Source: Notospermus geniculatus (Eukaryota; Nemertea; Pilidiophora; Heteronemertea; Lineidae). From it: DNA of 64,000 nt. A program made the position numbers and the translations under genes. Where the stretch lies: NCBI GenBank assembly GCA_002633025.1, contig NMRB01000029.1, positions 623,597 through 687,596 on the forward strand, read 5' to 3'. Shown one piece after another: positions 1 through 11,418 of the stretch; positions within the stretch are counted from its first letter, which is position 1; each line of letters opens with the position of its first letter. The notes beneath the pieces are model-generated. The model searched no databases. It saw only the letters and a list, made by a program, of their open reading frames with translations, and was not told where the DNA came from.

Positions 1-188
1 CACCCGGGTGAGAATACTTTCCACCCGGGTGAGAATACTTTCCACCCGGGTGGAAATACTTTCCACCCGGGTGAGAATACTTTCCACCCGGGTGAGAATA
101 CTTTCCACCCGGGTGGAAATACTTTCCACCCGGGTGAAAATACTTTCCACCCGGGTGAGAATAGTTTCCACCCGGGTGGAAATTCGAG
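1..188. repeat. 21-bp minisatellite with 63-bp higher-order period
   Basis: Nine head-to-tail 21-bp units, each opening with the perfect 10-bp palindrome CACCCGGGTG followed by an 11-bp AGAATACTTTC-type part. Units 3, 6 and 9 carry GGAAAT where the others have AGAAT or AAAAT, so the array reads A-A-B three times. Because 21 is a multiple of three, one frame stays open with a 7-residue period (ILSTRVR-like); this is a by-product of the repeat, not evidence of a gene. The array runs off the left edge of the window, so its true length is unknown. Confidence 0.95.
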
Positions 189-1571
189 AAAAAATACAAT
201 AATGTTCAGAATATTTTAATGTGGACAAAATATATACATGGCATGTTTGGGCCACCGTATCTGTTAGATAGATATTGTATGTTTTTTTTAGATATTGTAT
301 TTTTTCTGTTTGGGGGTTTAAAGCGCAGTGTGATATCATTGAATTGCACTGTTTTTATTACTGTCGAGTCATTATCGACATCAACAATCTATTGTATCAA
401 TTAAATAAAAGATACGTATATACCCCACTTAATCTTAAGTTCGACTCTGGCCTCTTGTCGTAACTTGCCTCGAAAACCCATGTATCGATTCTCTATGTCA
501 CGGCCAAGCCAAGGTCTCGGATCACGGCTTCTTGAGTGAAAACCCATTAGCTCTAGTTGTAAGGTGAACTTTATGGCATATGTGCCTGGCTGAGTCAGCA
601 GTTTTATCTACCTAAAACAATGTAGACGATGTGTTTAGATGTTCGCTAACACCAGAATCAGCCCGGTGTAGACAACTACACGTAAAGCTGCTGCTGAAGC
701 AGAAACGAGTGCAGTTAGAAAATTAAAGAAAATGACGATTATAATGGTATGAATTGATGTTCTAAAATCAATTCATCAGATAATACGCCAATAGCTTAAG
801 GTGTTACACTGTCATCATATATATTATTCAACACAAAAGGGCATATTAGAATATAATAGAAGAAAGATAATCCCTCAATAGGCTCACAACCGCGGGCTGA
901 AAAATGGCTTCTCTGGGGTTTTTTATGCTGTTGCTCATCGAAGGAAGTGGAAACAATTGGGAAGAAAAAATATTGGCATCGGAGATTCGTTTCTTAGTCA
1001 TGGATGAATGGCGCAGTAAATTGCAAAATGCTTACATCTTTTTTCGTTTTTTTCTGAAAATATCTAAGGTGTTACCTTGTTAAAGCCTTTAGATACTTGT
1101 ACTTTTAAGTTAACCTTGTTAAAGTTAAAATATGTATATGAATGGCAGTTTATGGTAGGGCAGTTATATATACCTGTACATGTACAGTACGTGAACGTAT
1201 ACAGGATTATATGAACCAACTGTTTAAAAATGACATGATTATAACATATCATGTACATGTATTATAGGCAACTAATAGATTTTTAAAAAATGGATTAATC
1301 TATAAATATGCAGTTGTTTGGAGTGGTTTTATTGTGTTGTGCTTGTACACCTGCCAGCCGACATGTACATGTACGTGTATATTGAATAAGTTCTCATTTT
1401 ACATCCCACTGGGCGTGTAGGCAAAATGATGAACCGTTAACAATAGAAGAATTAAACATAGATGCATATTGAACTGCTCACGGTGTGTCTTATCTAGTAT
1501 GCAAGACGTCGACATTGTTGACTACATGTATCTTTTTCCATTCATAGAGCACAAAAAACGACACACAAAAT
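189..1571. other. AT-rich non-coding stretch
   Basis: I see no exon, RNA gene or transposon end here. The longest open frames are about 60 codons and resemble nothing known to me. Several ACATGT/TACATGTA words cluster at about 1175-1260 and 1360-1380. Confidence 0.6.
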
Positions 1572-1726
1572 GATAGTAAATATAAGTCGTCTCCGAATTT
1601 TGCAAATTTTCGACCCCAATCGGAGTCTTTCTCAGGCACTTTCTAGTTGCAACTAGAAAGTGCCTCAGGAAGACCCCGGTTGGGGTCGAAAATTTGCAAA
1701 ATTCGGAGACGAATATGTTTACTATC
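1572..1726. repeat. 155-bp near-perfect spacerless palindrome
   Basis: Two arms of about 77 bp meet at the centre CTAGTTG/CAACTAG (around 1649/1650) with only a handful of mismatches; the outer ends read GATAGTAAA and TTTACTATC. Each arm contains a CTGAGGA-like word, a 6-bp stem and then GAAA, for example GACCCC, a GGTT loop, GGGGTC and GAAA in the right arm. A single-arm relative lies at 21388-21468 and a more distant palindromic relative at 54527-54638. Probably a non-autonomous mobile element; no target duplication is obvious. Confidence 0.85.
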
Positions 1727-2465
1727 TTTTTCCACTGGCATCATTCCTTGGCAATGTAGCATTGGACATCAATGAATGATATAACTAATGGACAATTGGT
1801 TGCAATATAGTTACACGTTTTATTTTACACAACGTTGCCGATTTATAAAGACAGTGTGTCTCTACCTAAAGAAAGCCACTTAGAGACAATACGCGTATAA
1901 CGTAACTTAATACAAGTTTCAAGCTGTTTCTTGGTATTATTGTTGTTGTTGTCCAAGCCGTCGCCATCTTTGTTGTTTTTGTTGTTGTGGCTTTATTTTG
2001 TTTTCATCTCCACAGTCTCTGTAGTGTCTCAAGGTTGATGAATATCATAACCATACTGTTACCATGGTCGATAAAGAATAGGAGAGAACAACAGCTGTCA
2101 CGGCTGTCCAAACTGAGCTCTCAGAATCCTCAGCGGATGATTAATCTTATTACTGCTGAATAACTGCACTCTGGTCTCGCTCAGACTCATCCCCAAGGTC
2201 AATATCACGCGCCATGTCGCTGAGCATGATTTATACCAAGGAATCCGTCTTTATCTCTCCTTATGATACACTGATACCAATGGTTCGGTAAACATGAAGA
2301 TTTTGACTTCCCAGGAGGACATAACTCATCGATGGGAATGTGTGATTGAATACGCGAGCGGCTCAAGGTCTCTTAAACTGCTTGATTGTCAGCCGTTGCT
2401 TTATCGGGCGTTTGTGTCCCAACGTCCCAAAACGTTCTCCTCTATGTTGTAAACCTCGTGCAAAT
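1727..2465. other. Non-coding, with a TTG-rich microsatellite-like patch
   Basis: A GTT/TTG-rich patch occupies about 1935-1990. Nothing else is recognised. Confidence 0.55.
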
Positions 2466-2470
2466 CTTAG

Positions 2471-2597
2471 GGCCGTATACTTGTGTCGGACTTTATCCTA
2501 AAGTATAGCTGAAGTTAGACTTTCTCTTTGGTTGAAGCATTGAGAAAATGCAGGCTTTAATGAAAGCATGGCTGAAGTTCGACACAAACATACGGCG
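2471..2597. mobile_element. MITE with GGCCGTATAC ends and 5-bp target duplication
   Basis: A 127-bp fold-back element. The left end GGCCGTATACTTGTGTCG is mirrored by CGACACAAACATACGGCG on the right. It is bounded by CTTAG at 2466-2470 and CTTAG at 2598-2602, a good 5-bp target-site duplication. It has no coding capacity. The outer GGCCGTAT motif recurs on several otherwise unrelated elements in this window. Confidence 0.8.
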
Positions 2598-2701
2598 CTT
2601 AGTCGTTTGTCTTGTGAGTCCTATGAGAAAATTAATTCACTACCTCAATAGGTGTCAGTAGTGGTTAAAACTATCTAATTGAAAGGAACATTCAGGTTCT
2701 G

Positions 2702-2810
2702 GGGTCGTATGCACAAAACATCTTTTAAGTGTGAAATTTCCCTTAAACTAGTTGTTCCAAACAAAAGATAAGGAAACTTTTACACTTAAGATGTTTATGC
2801 ATACGGCACC
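2702..2810. mobile_element. MITE with GGTCGTATGCA ends
   Basis: The left arm (GTCGTATGCACAAAACATCT, then TTAAGTGTGAAA) is mirrored by the right arm ending ATGTTTATGCATACGGCACC. Arms are about 35 bp with small indels and the total is about 109 bp. It is non-coding. Its end is similar to the GGGCCGTATGCAT end of the element at 29908-30289. Confidence 0.75.
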
Positions 2811-2900
2811 GGATCAATTTCCCACACAAAAGGCGTCCATTGTATATGACTTGATTACTGTGTGCTGCCCTCTATCATAGTTAGGATCCCCATTGCTGTG

Positions 2901-2934
2901 ATTTGGTACCATTGGTACCATCATTGGTACCATC
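2901..2934. repeat. Short GGTACC tandem
   Basis: ATTGGTACCATC occurs twice in tandem and is preceded by a third partial copy ATTTGGTACC. This is a small local duplication. Confidence 0.8.
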
Positions 2935-2935
2935 A

Positions 2936-5198
2936 GTAAAGTCATGATCGTACATTTGGTCTACAGTTGTATAAACAGTATCATTTCATTGTCGACATAT
3001 TCCAGTTCATAATGCAACCAGAAATATGGTCAGACAAAACAAATGTAATGTATATTTACCCACTCCTTTACAATAACTGGAATGAAGGCGAATCATTTCG
3101 TTATTTGTGCATACACTTCGTATAGCTTGTCTCTGCTGCACGATAATTACAGAGGCAATTTGTCTTTATTTAACTACCCATTATGTTCCTAATGGTCGGC
3201 ATAGGCAGTTATTTTAACGAGATATCGTACTTGTCTCCATGTTTACGCACAAGCAAAGACCACGTTTTTGTGCCTATATTACATGGCAAATTTGATATCA
3301 TTTAATGTTCCATTTCAAACTGATGATAACGGCTTTTGCCTATAATCATTTGCTGTTGACCTAGCTGTATACGCTCGCCTTGTTACACACACGACCAATG
3401 CAAGTGGGCCTACAAACGATTTCTGAATGGTTCTTAAAATCACATTGAACTCTCACGATAATTATCCCAAATCTAGGCCATAACAAATATTATATGGGTG
3501 ATGAGGATTGACAGCAACATCATGTTGGTGAAATTACTAATCAATGGCTTGGTGTGATCGACGTTTGCAGTCCTGTCGAAACAGTTTTTTTATCTTTATT
3601 TACATGTACAACAGGTCTTCCTTCTGAATACGTGACACCTACGTTAAAATGTCTCGCTGCAGAATCCCATGAGTAGGTTCTGCTCTGTTTTTTTTCATTG
3701 CTTGCCACTTGATTGCATATCGAATGTGATACACCGTCGGTCCCTTATCTTTAATACTGCGATGGTAAAAATCACCTGCGTGGGAAGCTTCCTTCCTCGC
3801 AAAGAGTTTACCGATAATGTTCTTTATATCCCAATATATATTGTACGAAAAAGAAGCTTGCTATGTCATCTTGTTAAGTTGAGGCATTGATCAAACACTC
3901 AATGTGACTTGTGTTTTAGCAAGAAGGAGGAAAGTTAATTGCATTGAGATGGTATAAGCTTGCTTATTGCTAAGATGGTTATGCCTTCTCTCACCACTTT
4001 TTGACAGCAATGGATATCCAATTTTCATGTCCACTTCATAGTGACAAATTGATGCATGCAATAATGGGTTATTTTGGGTCAACAACATTTTATACTCTTC
4101 CCAGTAATGCCTTTTCCTATAGAGACGAACAAAGCAGAAAGGAATGATACATGTACATTATCACATATTCTGAAGAAAAGTGGATTACAGATTTGAAGTT
4201 AAGTGCCTTTATTATAAGGGAAAAGAACAGACCACTTTTTAACACCGTATATATAGGAACAGACAACAGGTGAACAAAGATTTATAACTGCCATGGTATA
4301 ATGAATTGAAACAGCTGAAAGCATAAACCTGCTACTTCCCTTACCTTACTGCACTGCAGTACCGGGTTATTTACCAAGAAGCTTCCTGTGCGTAGGCAAA
4401 CGATGAAAGGGCCTACTGTACATCGTAATGCCTCTCCCTACATTCCCTACGTGCTTACACCAAATGCAAATACACATACCTAGTGCATTGCTCATCACAT
4501 AGTTCATTTTACATTCAAATCCATCGCTCTAAACCATAACACAAAAGTACTCAATCTTCGAATATCTTATCGCCTTTCGCCTCAAATACGACCTGGCAGT
4601 CCAAACTGCGACGCATTGGTATTCACCCGTCACCATTGCTAAAGCCCACGGGAAGGTCTAGCCGAGCTCCCCGGGAGATAGGGAGTCAGGAATTTGATTG
4701 GAGTTAATCAGTGATAAAATCTGGAGGTGAAGTGAAGAAATTGAATGATATCATTTCATGGCATGCACTTCGAGGCATATAATTGATTTTGTTTCACCTC
4801 ATGAAATGTCAGACCTTATGCCTCAGGGGAGGGCAGTTTTTTACCGACGTCAGTTGATTCATAAGAATTGCGTTGCAATCCTCGGGGCAGACCTTCTGAT
4901 GTTTACTGTCACTCGGTGCTAGTGCTTGGTAACGCCGTGCCTTGTTTTCGGAAATTCGAACCTCTTGGCTTGTATTTCAAAGTATAAGACGGAAGACATT
5001 GTTTCGAGAGCGTTCCTCTTGAAGGCTATTCCTGGTTCTCAACCCTGCCGAACTCTGTTCAGCCCTGGTGGCTTCCGATTCCTTTCTCGTCGCCTTCTGT
5101 CTGCCACATCTGATGCAAACTTTTGCTCATCTATATGTATGATTAGATCAAATACGTACGATATCACCGCGCGGAGGACAAACTTTACCAACGCATTT
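2936..5198. other. Non-coding stretch
   Basis: No supported gene or mobile element end. Open frames up to about 94 codons (4926-5207, +) have no recognisable domain, and the last part of that frame reaches the edge of the next MITE. ACATGT words occur at about 3604 and 4148. Confidence 0.5.
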
Positions 5199-5458
5199 AG
5201 GGCCGTTTAGACGACAAGCCAAAAAACCACATTCAGATTCGATCCGATTGGATCCGATCGACCCGCATCGGGTCTCATTTGCGTTTAGACGAGATTTGAA
5301 TGTGATCGTATGTGGTCCAATGCGGTCCAATGTGGATTCGGGACCATTTTAAATCCACATTGGACCGCATTGGGTAGCGTTTACACGCAAGAGTTTTGAA
5401 CCACAATCGGATTCGATGGGATCGCATGTGGATTTTTGCCTGTCGTCTAAACGGCCCT
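5199..5458. mobile_element. 260-bp MITE with AGGGCCGTTTAGACGACA ends, saturated with CCACATTGG words
   Basis: The left end AGGGCCGTTTAGACGACA is matched by TGTCGTCTAAACGGCCCT at the right end (18-bp perfect terminal inverted repeat). The interior carries many copies of CCACATTGG/CCAATGTGG and GATTCGATCC-like words in both orientations, including TGTGGTCCAATGCGGTCC facing a reverse-complement block. No open frame of interest; no clear target duplication. Confidence 0.85.
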
Positions 5459-5545
5459 ATTGGTTCGCCATACTATTGATGTACACGGAGATGAACACCG
5501 TGCATTCGGTCAGGCCTTCAGCAATGATTCACCTATTGTAATTCG

Positions 5546-5780
5546 AGTACATTGGGCCGATTTTTTAAACGATGGCTAAGATAACCATCGGGTTTCGTTA
5601 ACCCTCAGTTGACAAACTGTTTGTTAATCGAAGTGAATTTTTCGATTTTATGAATCGTTGATAACCAAACATTCTAAAAGTCAAGAGCTTTACTTTGGTT
5701 AATTCACGGTTTGTCAGAAAAGCCGATGGTTAAACCGAGGTTTACCTTAACTATCGTTTAAAAAATCGACCCATTGTACT
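5546..5780. mobile_element. 235-bp MITE with GGGCCGATTTTTTAAACGAT subterminal motif
   Basis: AGTACATTGGGCCG followed by ATTTTTTAAACGAT at the left is mirrored at the right by ATCGTTTAAAAAATCGACCC and ATTGTACT, giving arms of about 28 bp plus weaker internal pairing (ACCATCGG facing CCGATGGT). Non-coding. It lies 88 bp after the preceding MITE, which shares the GGGCCG end motif. Confidence 0.8.
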
Positions 5781-7310
5781 TTAACAATAGAAGGAATCCA
5801 CACTAAACGTCGAAAGTTGACGGGCCGTTGCGAAACCCACGACTGATTGAGAATATAAAAGACAACAACGTATAACCTTATTCTTTGTTTTCTTCCCAGT
5901 GAGTAGAAAGCAAACGATTCGAACGATATCTCTTCTTTTGATGGCTTTATCATCTCATGCGGCCGTGTAACCCGTCGTCTTTAACGACAGCCATGCAGAG
6001 TAATGTCCCATAAATGTATATTATGATGTACTGTAGTTCTTATGACCGCCGAAGCTGCCCAGTCATAAACGATCGAATCGAAATTTCATCATCGATTGAA
6101 AGAGCTAGACTATTGTATACTGCTAGGACGTTGGTCTGTCATCAACTATTAGATCCGTACTTCATCATAGCGAAAGATCATCCTGTCCCCATAATAAGAT
6201 TCGGGGCTTGAAACATGGTCTATAATACGGTCATACATTATTGAGAGCGATTTGGGTGAACACCACATTTCTGAGCACGATGGAAGCAAGTCAAGAGACC
6301 TGAGTCCTATTTGCAGAGTCGGGGTACGTTCTGCAGCCTCCACTGTCCACAGGGGTGACCATCTGCATGTTGTGTGAACGCATGGCATACGGTACAGAAG
6401 AAGTCCGTCCGGTTAAGGTACTGTCAAACTGAAGTAGTTCTCAAAACGTCCTGCCCCGTCCTGAAAGAAATCGTAAAATGGGCTAGAATGTGTAAGTAAC
6501 GTTTGCCAAATAATGCCTCGAAGTTCTGGAGCACCCTTCCCGTCGTAAAAAGACCGTAAAAAGTTGCCACTACGTCCACTCTGTTCGCACACAGTTTGAG
6601 CCGTTCGGCAACATATTCAAGAACGTACTGAGAACTAGCTCAGTGTGATGGGGGCTTTAGACATGTTAGAACCTCTCGGGCTTGGACTGTCATCCAAAGA
6701 ACATCGAAGCATTTTGCTTTTCAGCCAAAATTTGTTTGTCCAAGCCACACCACGTTAACATGTTGAAATCCAATGACTTCGAGGCGATCTGGGACCTTTG
6801 TCCCACCCTTCTTTCCAGTGTTTCTCGTGCATCCCATTTGAAAAGATGGATGTTTCGTATGGAAAAAAATGACTGGTTACAATCATGTTCCCTTTCTTGT
6901 TTATTCGGCCATTCGAAACTCTCAGCTGATGTCATTTTTTGTCAAGGAAATGTACGAAGCCTATCAGCTCCCATCCTTTTTATGTGGTCTATCCTCACTC
7001 GGACTGCTGCCAATGCAAACAACGAAAGCAGTAGCTTGTCATTATTGCAATGATATATCGGCATTTTATGCCACAGTGTCGTAAGCTCCATGATACTGTA
7101 AGCGGTTAGCTGTCAGTATAGGCAAATTAGTAATCGGAGATCGACTGAGGGGAAGCTGCTTTCATGATTTTCTTGTGCGACATGGTTCAACACGCTTGCG
7201 GAGCTCGGAGATAAACCCAGCTCTTCCTTGTCTAACCGTACAGGAAGCTTGCGCAAGCCCTTCGTCAAGTCGTTTCATGCTTTAATGTAGTCTATTCCGC
7301 CGTCACTACA
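5781..7310. other. Non-coding stretch
   Basis: The longest frame (6682-7050, +, 123 codons) overlaps an 81-codon frame on the other strand. Neither has a recognisable domain or convincing splice context, so no gene is called. Confidence 0.45.
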
Positions 7311-7312
7311 TA

Positions 7313-7532
7313 CAGTAAACTCGAGTTTAAACCACCGGTTCATTATGTTCATAAGCACACCCAAAGTAGGGTCAGTTTCACCCTAGGCCTTAAGCAACTA
7401 TTCATTCCATCACGTTGGTTGTGATCGTACAAGCAATTCCAGCCATTCAGCGTAATAGTTGTTATGTTTTATTCACTCTCATTTCGATTGTGGGTGTGCT
7501 TATGAACCGGTGGTTTAAACTCGAGTTTACTG
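7313..7532. mobile_element. TA-flanked MITE with CAGTAAACTCGAG ends
   Basis: CAGTAAACTCGAGTTTAAAC at the left is mirrored by GTTTAAACTCGAGTTTACTG at the right; the inverted repeat continues through CCACCGGTTCAT and TCATAAGCACACCCA for roughly 45 bp. TA dinucleotides flank both ends (7311-7312 and 7533-7534). CAGT termini with a TA duplication fit a Tc1/mariner-type non-autonomous element, which is an inference from ends only. Confidence 0.85.
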
Positions 7533-7534
7533 TA

Positions 7535-7658
7535 TAGTCCGGCCACATCTTACTTTGATCCAAAGGAATGCGGAAGTCATGCAAGGTGGTAGACCTTTGC
7601 GGTTTTTAATCATGCCTGGCCGCATTTTATTGAGTCAAAGTTAGATGTGGCCAGACTA
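7535..7658. mobile_element. Second MITE abutting the first, GTCYGGCCACATCT ends
   Basis: GTCCGGCCACATCT at the left is mirrored by AGATGTGGCCAGAC at the right, followed inward by ACTTTGA facing TCAAAGT. TATA occurs at both boundaries (7533-7536 and 7657-7660), so its left target site coincides with the right TA of the preceding element. Non-coding. Confidence 0.8.
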
Positions 7659-7660
7659 TA

Positions 7661-8989
7661 CACCAACATCACGATTATGGGTGACAGAAAAGTTGTCCTC
7701 GTCCATACGCTCCGAAAGTCCAGCAGTCACCGTGTTCTGGCCTGTGACCATTCTTAGCATTTGTATCATATACGATATTGGCTTCTCTGTCGTGACCTTG
7801 TGATGGTGCTTAACCTGGATCCTTCAGTGATGCTCAACAACTCTCATGCATACGACTCATAATGGGAGTGTCAATATAACATGTAGCAATAACGTAGTCG
7901 AGATAGTGCAGGCGTCATCAAGAAAAGAAAATGTTACAACCTCTTATGATCGTGATATCTCTGCCACGAGGGAACTCCTGCAATGTAAAGTACGAACTTA
8001 CGAAGGGTTCTAAGGAAAAGAACCCTCCTTGTTCCAAAATAGATTACCGTATGTAAGACATCATCATTATTTGTGCCTAATAATTTGTCTCAATGTTAGA
8101 ACCTCTTCTTTGAGTCAGTCAAGGATCGCAAGATAGTTTGGCTCATCAGTTACCATACTGCATGCTGGTGTGATGGGGGACAAACAGTCAACGATTTTTA
8201 TTCGGGTTCGTTGATTTCTACACCATCCCTTCTGGTCCATCAGTGATTTCCGACTTCTGAAACCAAAGGTTTGGGTACCGTAGGGCTACTCGGGTTTGTG
8301 CAAATCCACAATAACAAGAACAGTGTAGGGTGACAGGCTCTTTGCCGAGGAACAATCTTCCCTCTACGCGGGTCGTTGCAGCACGTTCCACAGCTTTGTC
8401 TCTTGATCCTGTGACCTTGGCCATCCCTCCACAAAGTTTGCGAAGGCCAACAACCGAGTTTATTCCCATAAGGCGAAGCAGAGTTATGGTGTCTTCCTTC
8501 CTTCAGCTATCAAGAAAACAACCTTCGCAGCCATTATTGCTTTGAGTTGTTTATTGTGCGATTGCTGGAACCAAATCGCAACCCAGAATACGTAATTCGA
8601 TGACGCTTTTGTGAGAATTTGCCATCTCCATATATTGCGGGCGTCGGTGAGAATATCCATGAAAGGACAAATGAGAGCAATCAGTTTAAATCTGACGTGA
8701 TCAGGTATTGGCTAGACCCCCACTTTCTTTAGGTGAAGCCTACCGTATGGATGGTACGTTGTCGTCGAAATGTCATCTATTTGTGTCGAAGGGAAACCCG
8801 GTATTTGATTGATGAGTCGCAGATGCTGAGGAGGAGTGTTGTAAGCCTTTGCGATTATTTCCTGAGCTGGTATTAGAGCCTACTCCATCCTGAAATATCC
8901 AGGTAAAATCTGTTGCGGTGGTAATTAACCATGAAGGCCCAATCGTAAATGACAGCCCCACCCCAAAAATTTAACTAAGAAGATGCTAC
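7661..8989. other. Non-coding or unrecognised stretch
   Basis: An 83-codon frame on the minus strand (8469-8218) overlaps frames of similar length in other phases. I cannot assign it a family or splice sites. Nothing else is seen. Confidence 0.4.
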
Positions 8990-9690
8990 ACTGTAAATCT
9001 AAAGTGTTTAAAGTCTGAACACGAAACTAAACGGGAATATGCAACAGATTTTAAACATCTAAACGCGTTTAGTTCTCCATATTCCAACGAAATAGATTAA
9101 TGTGTTTCCATGACGGCAAAAATTAATAAACCGACTGATTTAGACTGAAAAAGTGACAAAAAAAGCGTTGGAAGATGAAGGAAAAAAAGTATTAAAAGGC
9201 ACGCAGTAAAGAGTGAATAATACCGGCAGGCAGATTCGATCCAGGGCCAACCAACATGCATAATCTGGACCAACGCTCTAACCACTACGCCACTAGGGCT
9301 ACACGCCCTGGCCTGGAATTTTTCTTTGGGTAATTCGGAAAACCTGTCTACTGTATTATTTCCTCCTGAACGTTAAAGCGTGAAGTTAGACCTGGAATAA
9401 GTTTATTCCACCTTTATGCATCTGATTTATATCTTTTATATCCTGGGGGAAAAAAATTCGCCGGCGGGAGATATAGCGAAACGACAAATTTGACCAATTC
9501 CACCCGAGCCGTGAACCAGCCCTAAACACGATGTTCAGGATTCCTTCATGTTTCGTGTTTAGGGGAAACTGAACGAGATGTTTATAAGTTAAACAAGACA
9601 TTTACAAGACATTTAGATTTACTGTTTTCTAAATGCAGTGTTTAGGTCATCTGTTCATTTCTAATGGAAAACTAATCGCGTTTAGATGTT
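8990..9690. repeat. Composite repeat rich in GTTTAGATGTTT/AAACATCTAAAC words
   Basis: The two flanks (about 8990-9085 and 9517-9690) are filled with AAATCTAAA, AACACGAAAC, AAACATCTAAACGCGTTTAG and their reverse complements. The centre holds a tRNA-like sequence and unrelated DNA. The right end stops at a single N, so the element may be incomplete. Probably a fold-back element interrupted by a SINE. Confidence 0.4.
9223..9303 (-). mobile_element. tRNA-derived (SINE-type) sequence, minus strand
   Basis: Read on the minus strand it has an RNA polymerase III A box, TGGCGTAGTGGTTAGAGCG, and about 40 nt further a B box, GGATCGAATC. The acceptor and anticodon arms do not pair well, so this is a SINE head or tRNA pseudogene and not a working tRNA. 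The body would extend toward 9100, where no tail is obvious. Confidence 0.6.
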
Positions 9691-9691
9691 N
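9691..9691. other. Single-N scaffold join
   Basis: One N separates two sequences that show no overlap with one another, unlike the other two single-N joins in the window. Confidence 0.9.
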
Positions 9692-9782
9692 TATTCCTTC
9701 GTGCAGGTGGCAGCACCCGTGATCGTTAGACTGGTTCCCGGTCCGATGCAACTCACTCACGATATTCACGTCAGTACATATC

Positions 9783-9802
9783 ACCGACAATAGGTGGCAG
9801 CA
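9783..9802 (+). promoter_or_regulatory. CTCF-like motif
   Basis: ACAATAGGTGGCAG matches the bilaterian CTCF core CCACTAGGTGGCAG at 12 of 14 positions by my alignment. A second AGGTGGCAGCACC lies at about 9705. A motif match alone is weak evidence of binding. Confidence 0.25.
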
Positions 9803-9845
9803 CCGCAGGCGTCCGTGGATAGAGAACCAGTGAGTGAGTGTTTAC

Positions 9846-10054
9846 AACTTCGGCGTCTAACTCCTTTAATACCAATGGTATTACCATTCAATGGCCGCTG
9901 GCACGCTAAGCTGGTCAAGCCGCCCATGGGCATAAAAGGTTAGGTAAAACAGTTATCTGAGAGAATGCGTTTGGTATAGTGTTATGTCATGCTTGAACAG
10001 CAAGTGGCCCCGACGTCATTGGGAGAACTAGTAGGCCGCCATCTTTGTTGGAAA
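9846..10054 (+). mobile_element. MITE family 'AACAAARATGGCGG', copy A
   Basis: The right end GCCGCCATCTTTGTTGG and the interior (GGTTAGGTAAAAC, then TCTGAGAGAATGCGTTTGG, then TGTCATGCTTG) match the copies at 16440-16731 (reversed) and 31590-31771. The left end is degenerate. It is non-coding. The outer motif resembles a YY1 site (AAGATGGCGGC). Confidence 0.7.
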
Positions 10055-11210
10055 GGTCTGTGATCGAGCTGCTTTATCAACAGCTTGCGTGGTTTTGTAA
10101 CTTCCTTGTCCTGGTAGCATTTTTCTTGTGGCGGGCGTCGTCTAAGTGGAAAGAACGTCAAATTATCGAGTCTGGTGATACATCCCTTTGGCATCCTCAG
10201 TAACAGCGCACTGACCGTTTGCTGTGCATGCAGTGTACATGTACATGTATGGATGTTTTCTACAACCTCTTCATAGCGTTGCTGTCACTTGAATCTACTC
10301 AGACCAAACCAATATCGACCGTTAAAAGGACCGTTTGGTCTGTAAAGACTGTGATCTTCTCATCACCGAGAACTGGTCGTGTGGAAAAAAGCTTCTCCCT
10401 GAGATGTGGCCGATCAGTTGGAGATTTCTGAAGGCTGTCTTATTCGTGGAAATCGTTGTAGAAATTTAGCAGCTGGAAAATATTGGTCTCAAGTTCATCG
10501 TTCAAGTTCTTTTATGACACTTGACTGAATGGCGACTATTTTTAATATTTGTCCTTTAACCAGAAATTTCATTGCTGTTGTATGTATTGAGCGGAATTGT
10601 ATAAAAAGACCACGAGCACGATTCTGGAATCGGTTATCTTTTTCCCATGCAGGATTCCTCGAGGTAGTACTCACGTTCATTCCCTTTACTTTGTACTTGG
10701 CCCAGTTTAGCACGAGGCATAATTATTTGATGGCTTTCTCTGGAACCATTGAGAAGCGATTATCTTTACAATCAGATAAAGAAGATATTCTGGCATGCCT
10801 TTTCCTCGTTACATGGCTAACAAAACATGTTTCCATATTTCATCGGCAAGTGTTCCAAACAATAAGGATTTTAGTTAGCTTTCCAATAATAATCAACGTT
10901 TCTGCATGGTGTAAAAAATTGAAACGGTAAATGTACGAAGGCTGTGTACCTTTTTGCGAGAAACTGTTTCCTGCTCATGCAGATTGATGTGAGTTTTTCT
11001 TAAAGGACCACGGTATTGCCACTTTTTCTCGACAGCCGGCGCCACCGCGCCACTCTCCAACCCACGGACTAACTACGCTGTCGGCGAATTGACCTGATTT
11101 ACTGCGTACATTTTGTAATGCATTTTGTAGTTCGTCTTACTGCCGCAAGGTGGCTCCCTCTACGTCGGCAGTCAAATAACGCATTTGAGATCCAATACCG
11201 TGCTCCTTTA
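10055..11210. other. Unrecognised stretch
   Basis: Overlapping frames at 10529-10927 (+, 133 codons) and 10713-10495 (-) are both open, but I recognise neither and see no exon borders. Nothing else is supported. Confidence 0.4.
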
Positions 11211-11418
11211 AGTTAGGAATCAACGTGATTTTGCTTTGCGACTTGCTTTGCAACTGGGCATTAGATCGCGGTAGTGGACTCGCTAGACGTGATTTCCACC
11301 AATGGCAAGATGAAGGGCAAGATGTGGTCAATTTCAATCATGTGATCGTATTCAATCACAGTATGAGCAGGTTGCAAAGCAAGTCGCAACGCAGAAAATC
11401 AGCATTGGATTCCTAGCT
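11211..11418. mobile_element. MITE family 'AGCTAGGAATCC', copy 1
   Basis: AGTTAGGAATC at the left and GATTCCTAGCT at the right form the terminal inverted repeat, followed inward by TTTGCTTTGCGACTTGC facing GCAAGTCGCAACGCAGAAAA. It shares its middle (GTGGACTCGCTAGACGTGAT and TTCCACCAATGGC) with the copy at 17190-17436. Short frames in both copies translate to the same SGLARRDFHQW string only because the DNA is the same repeat. Confidence 0.85.
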
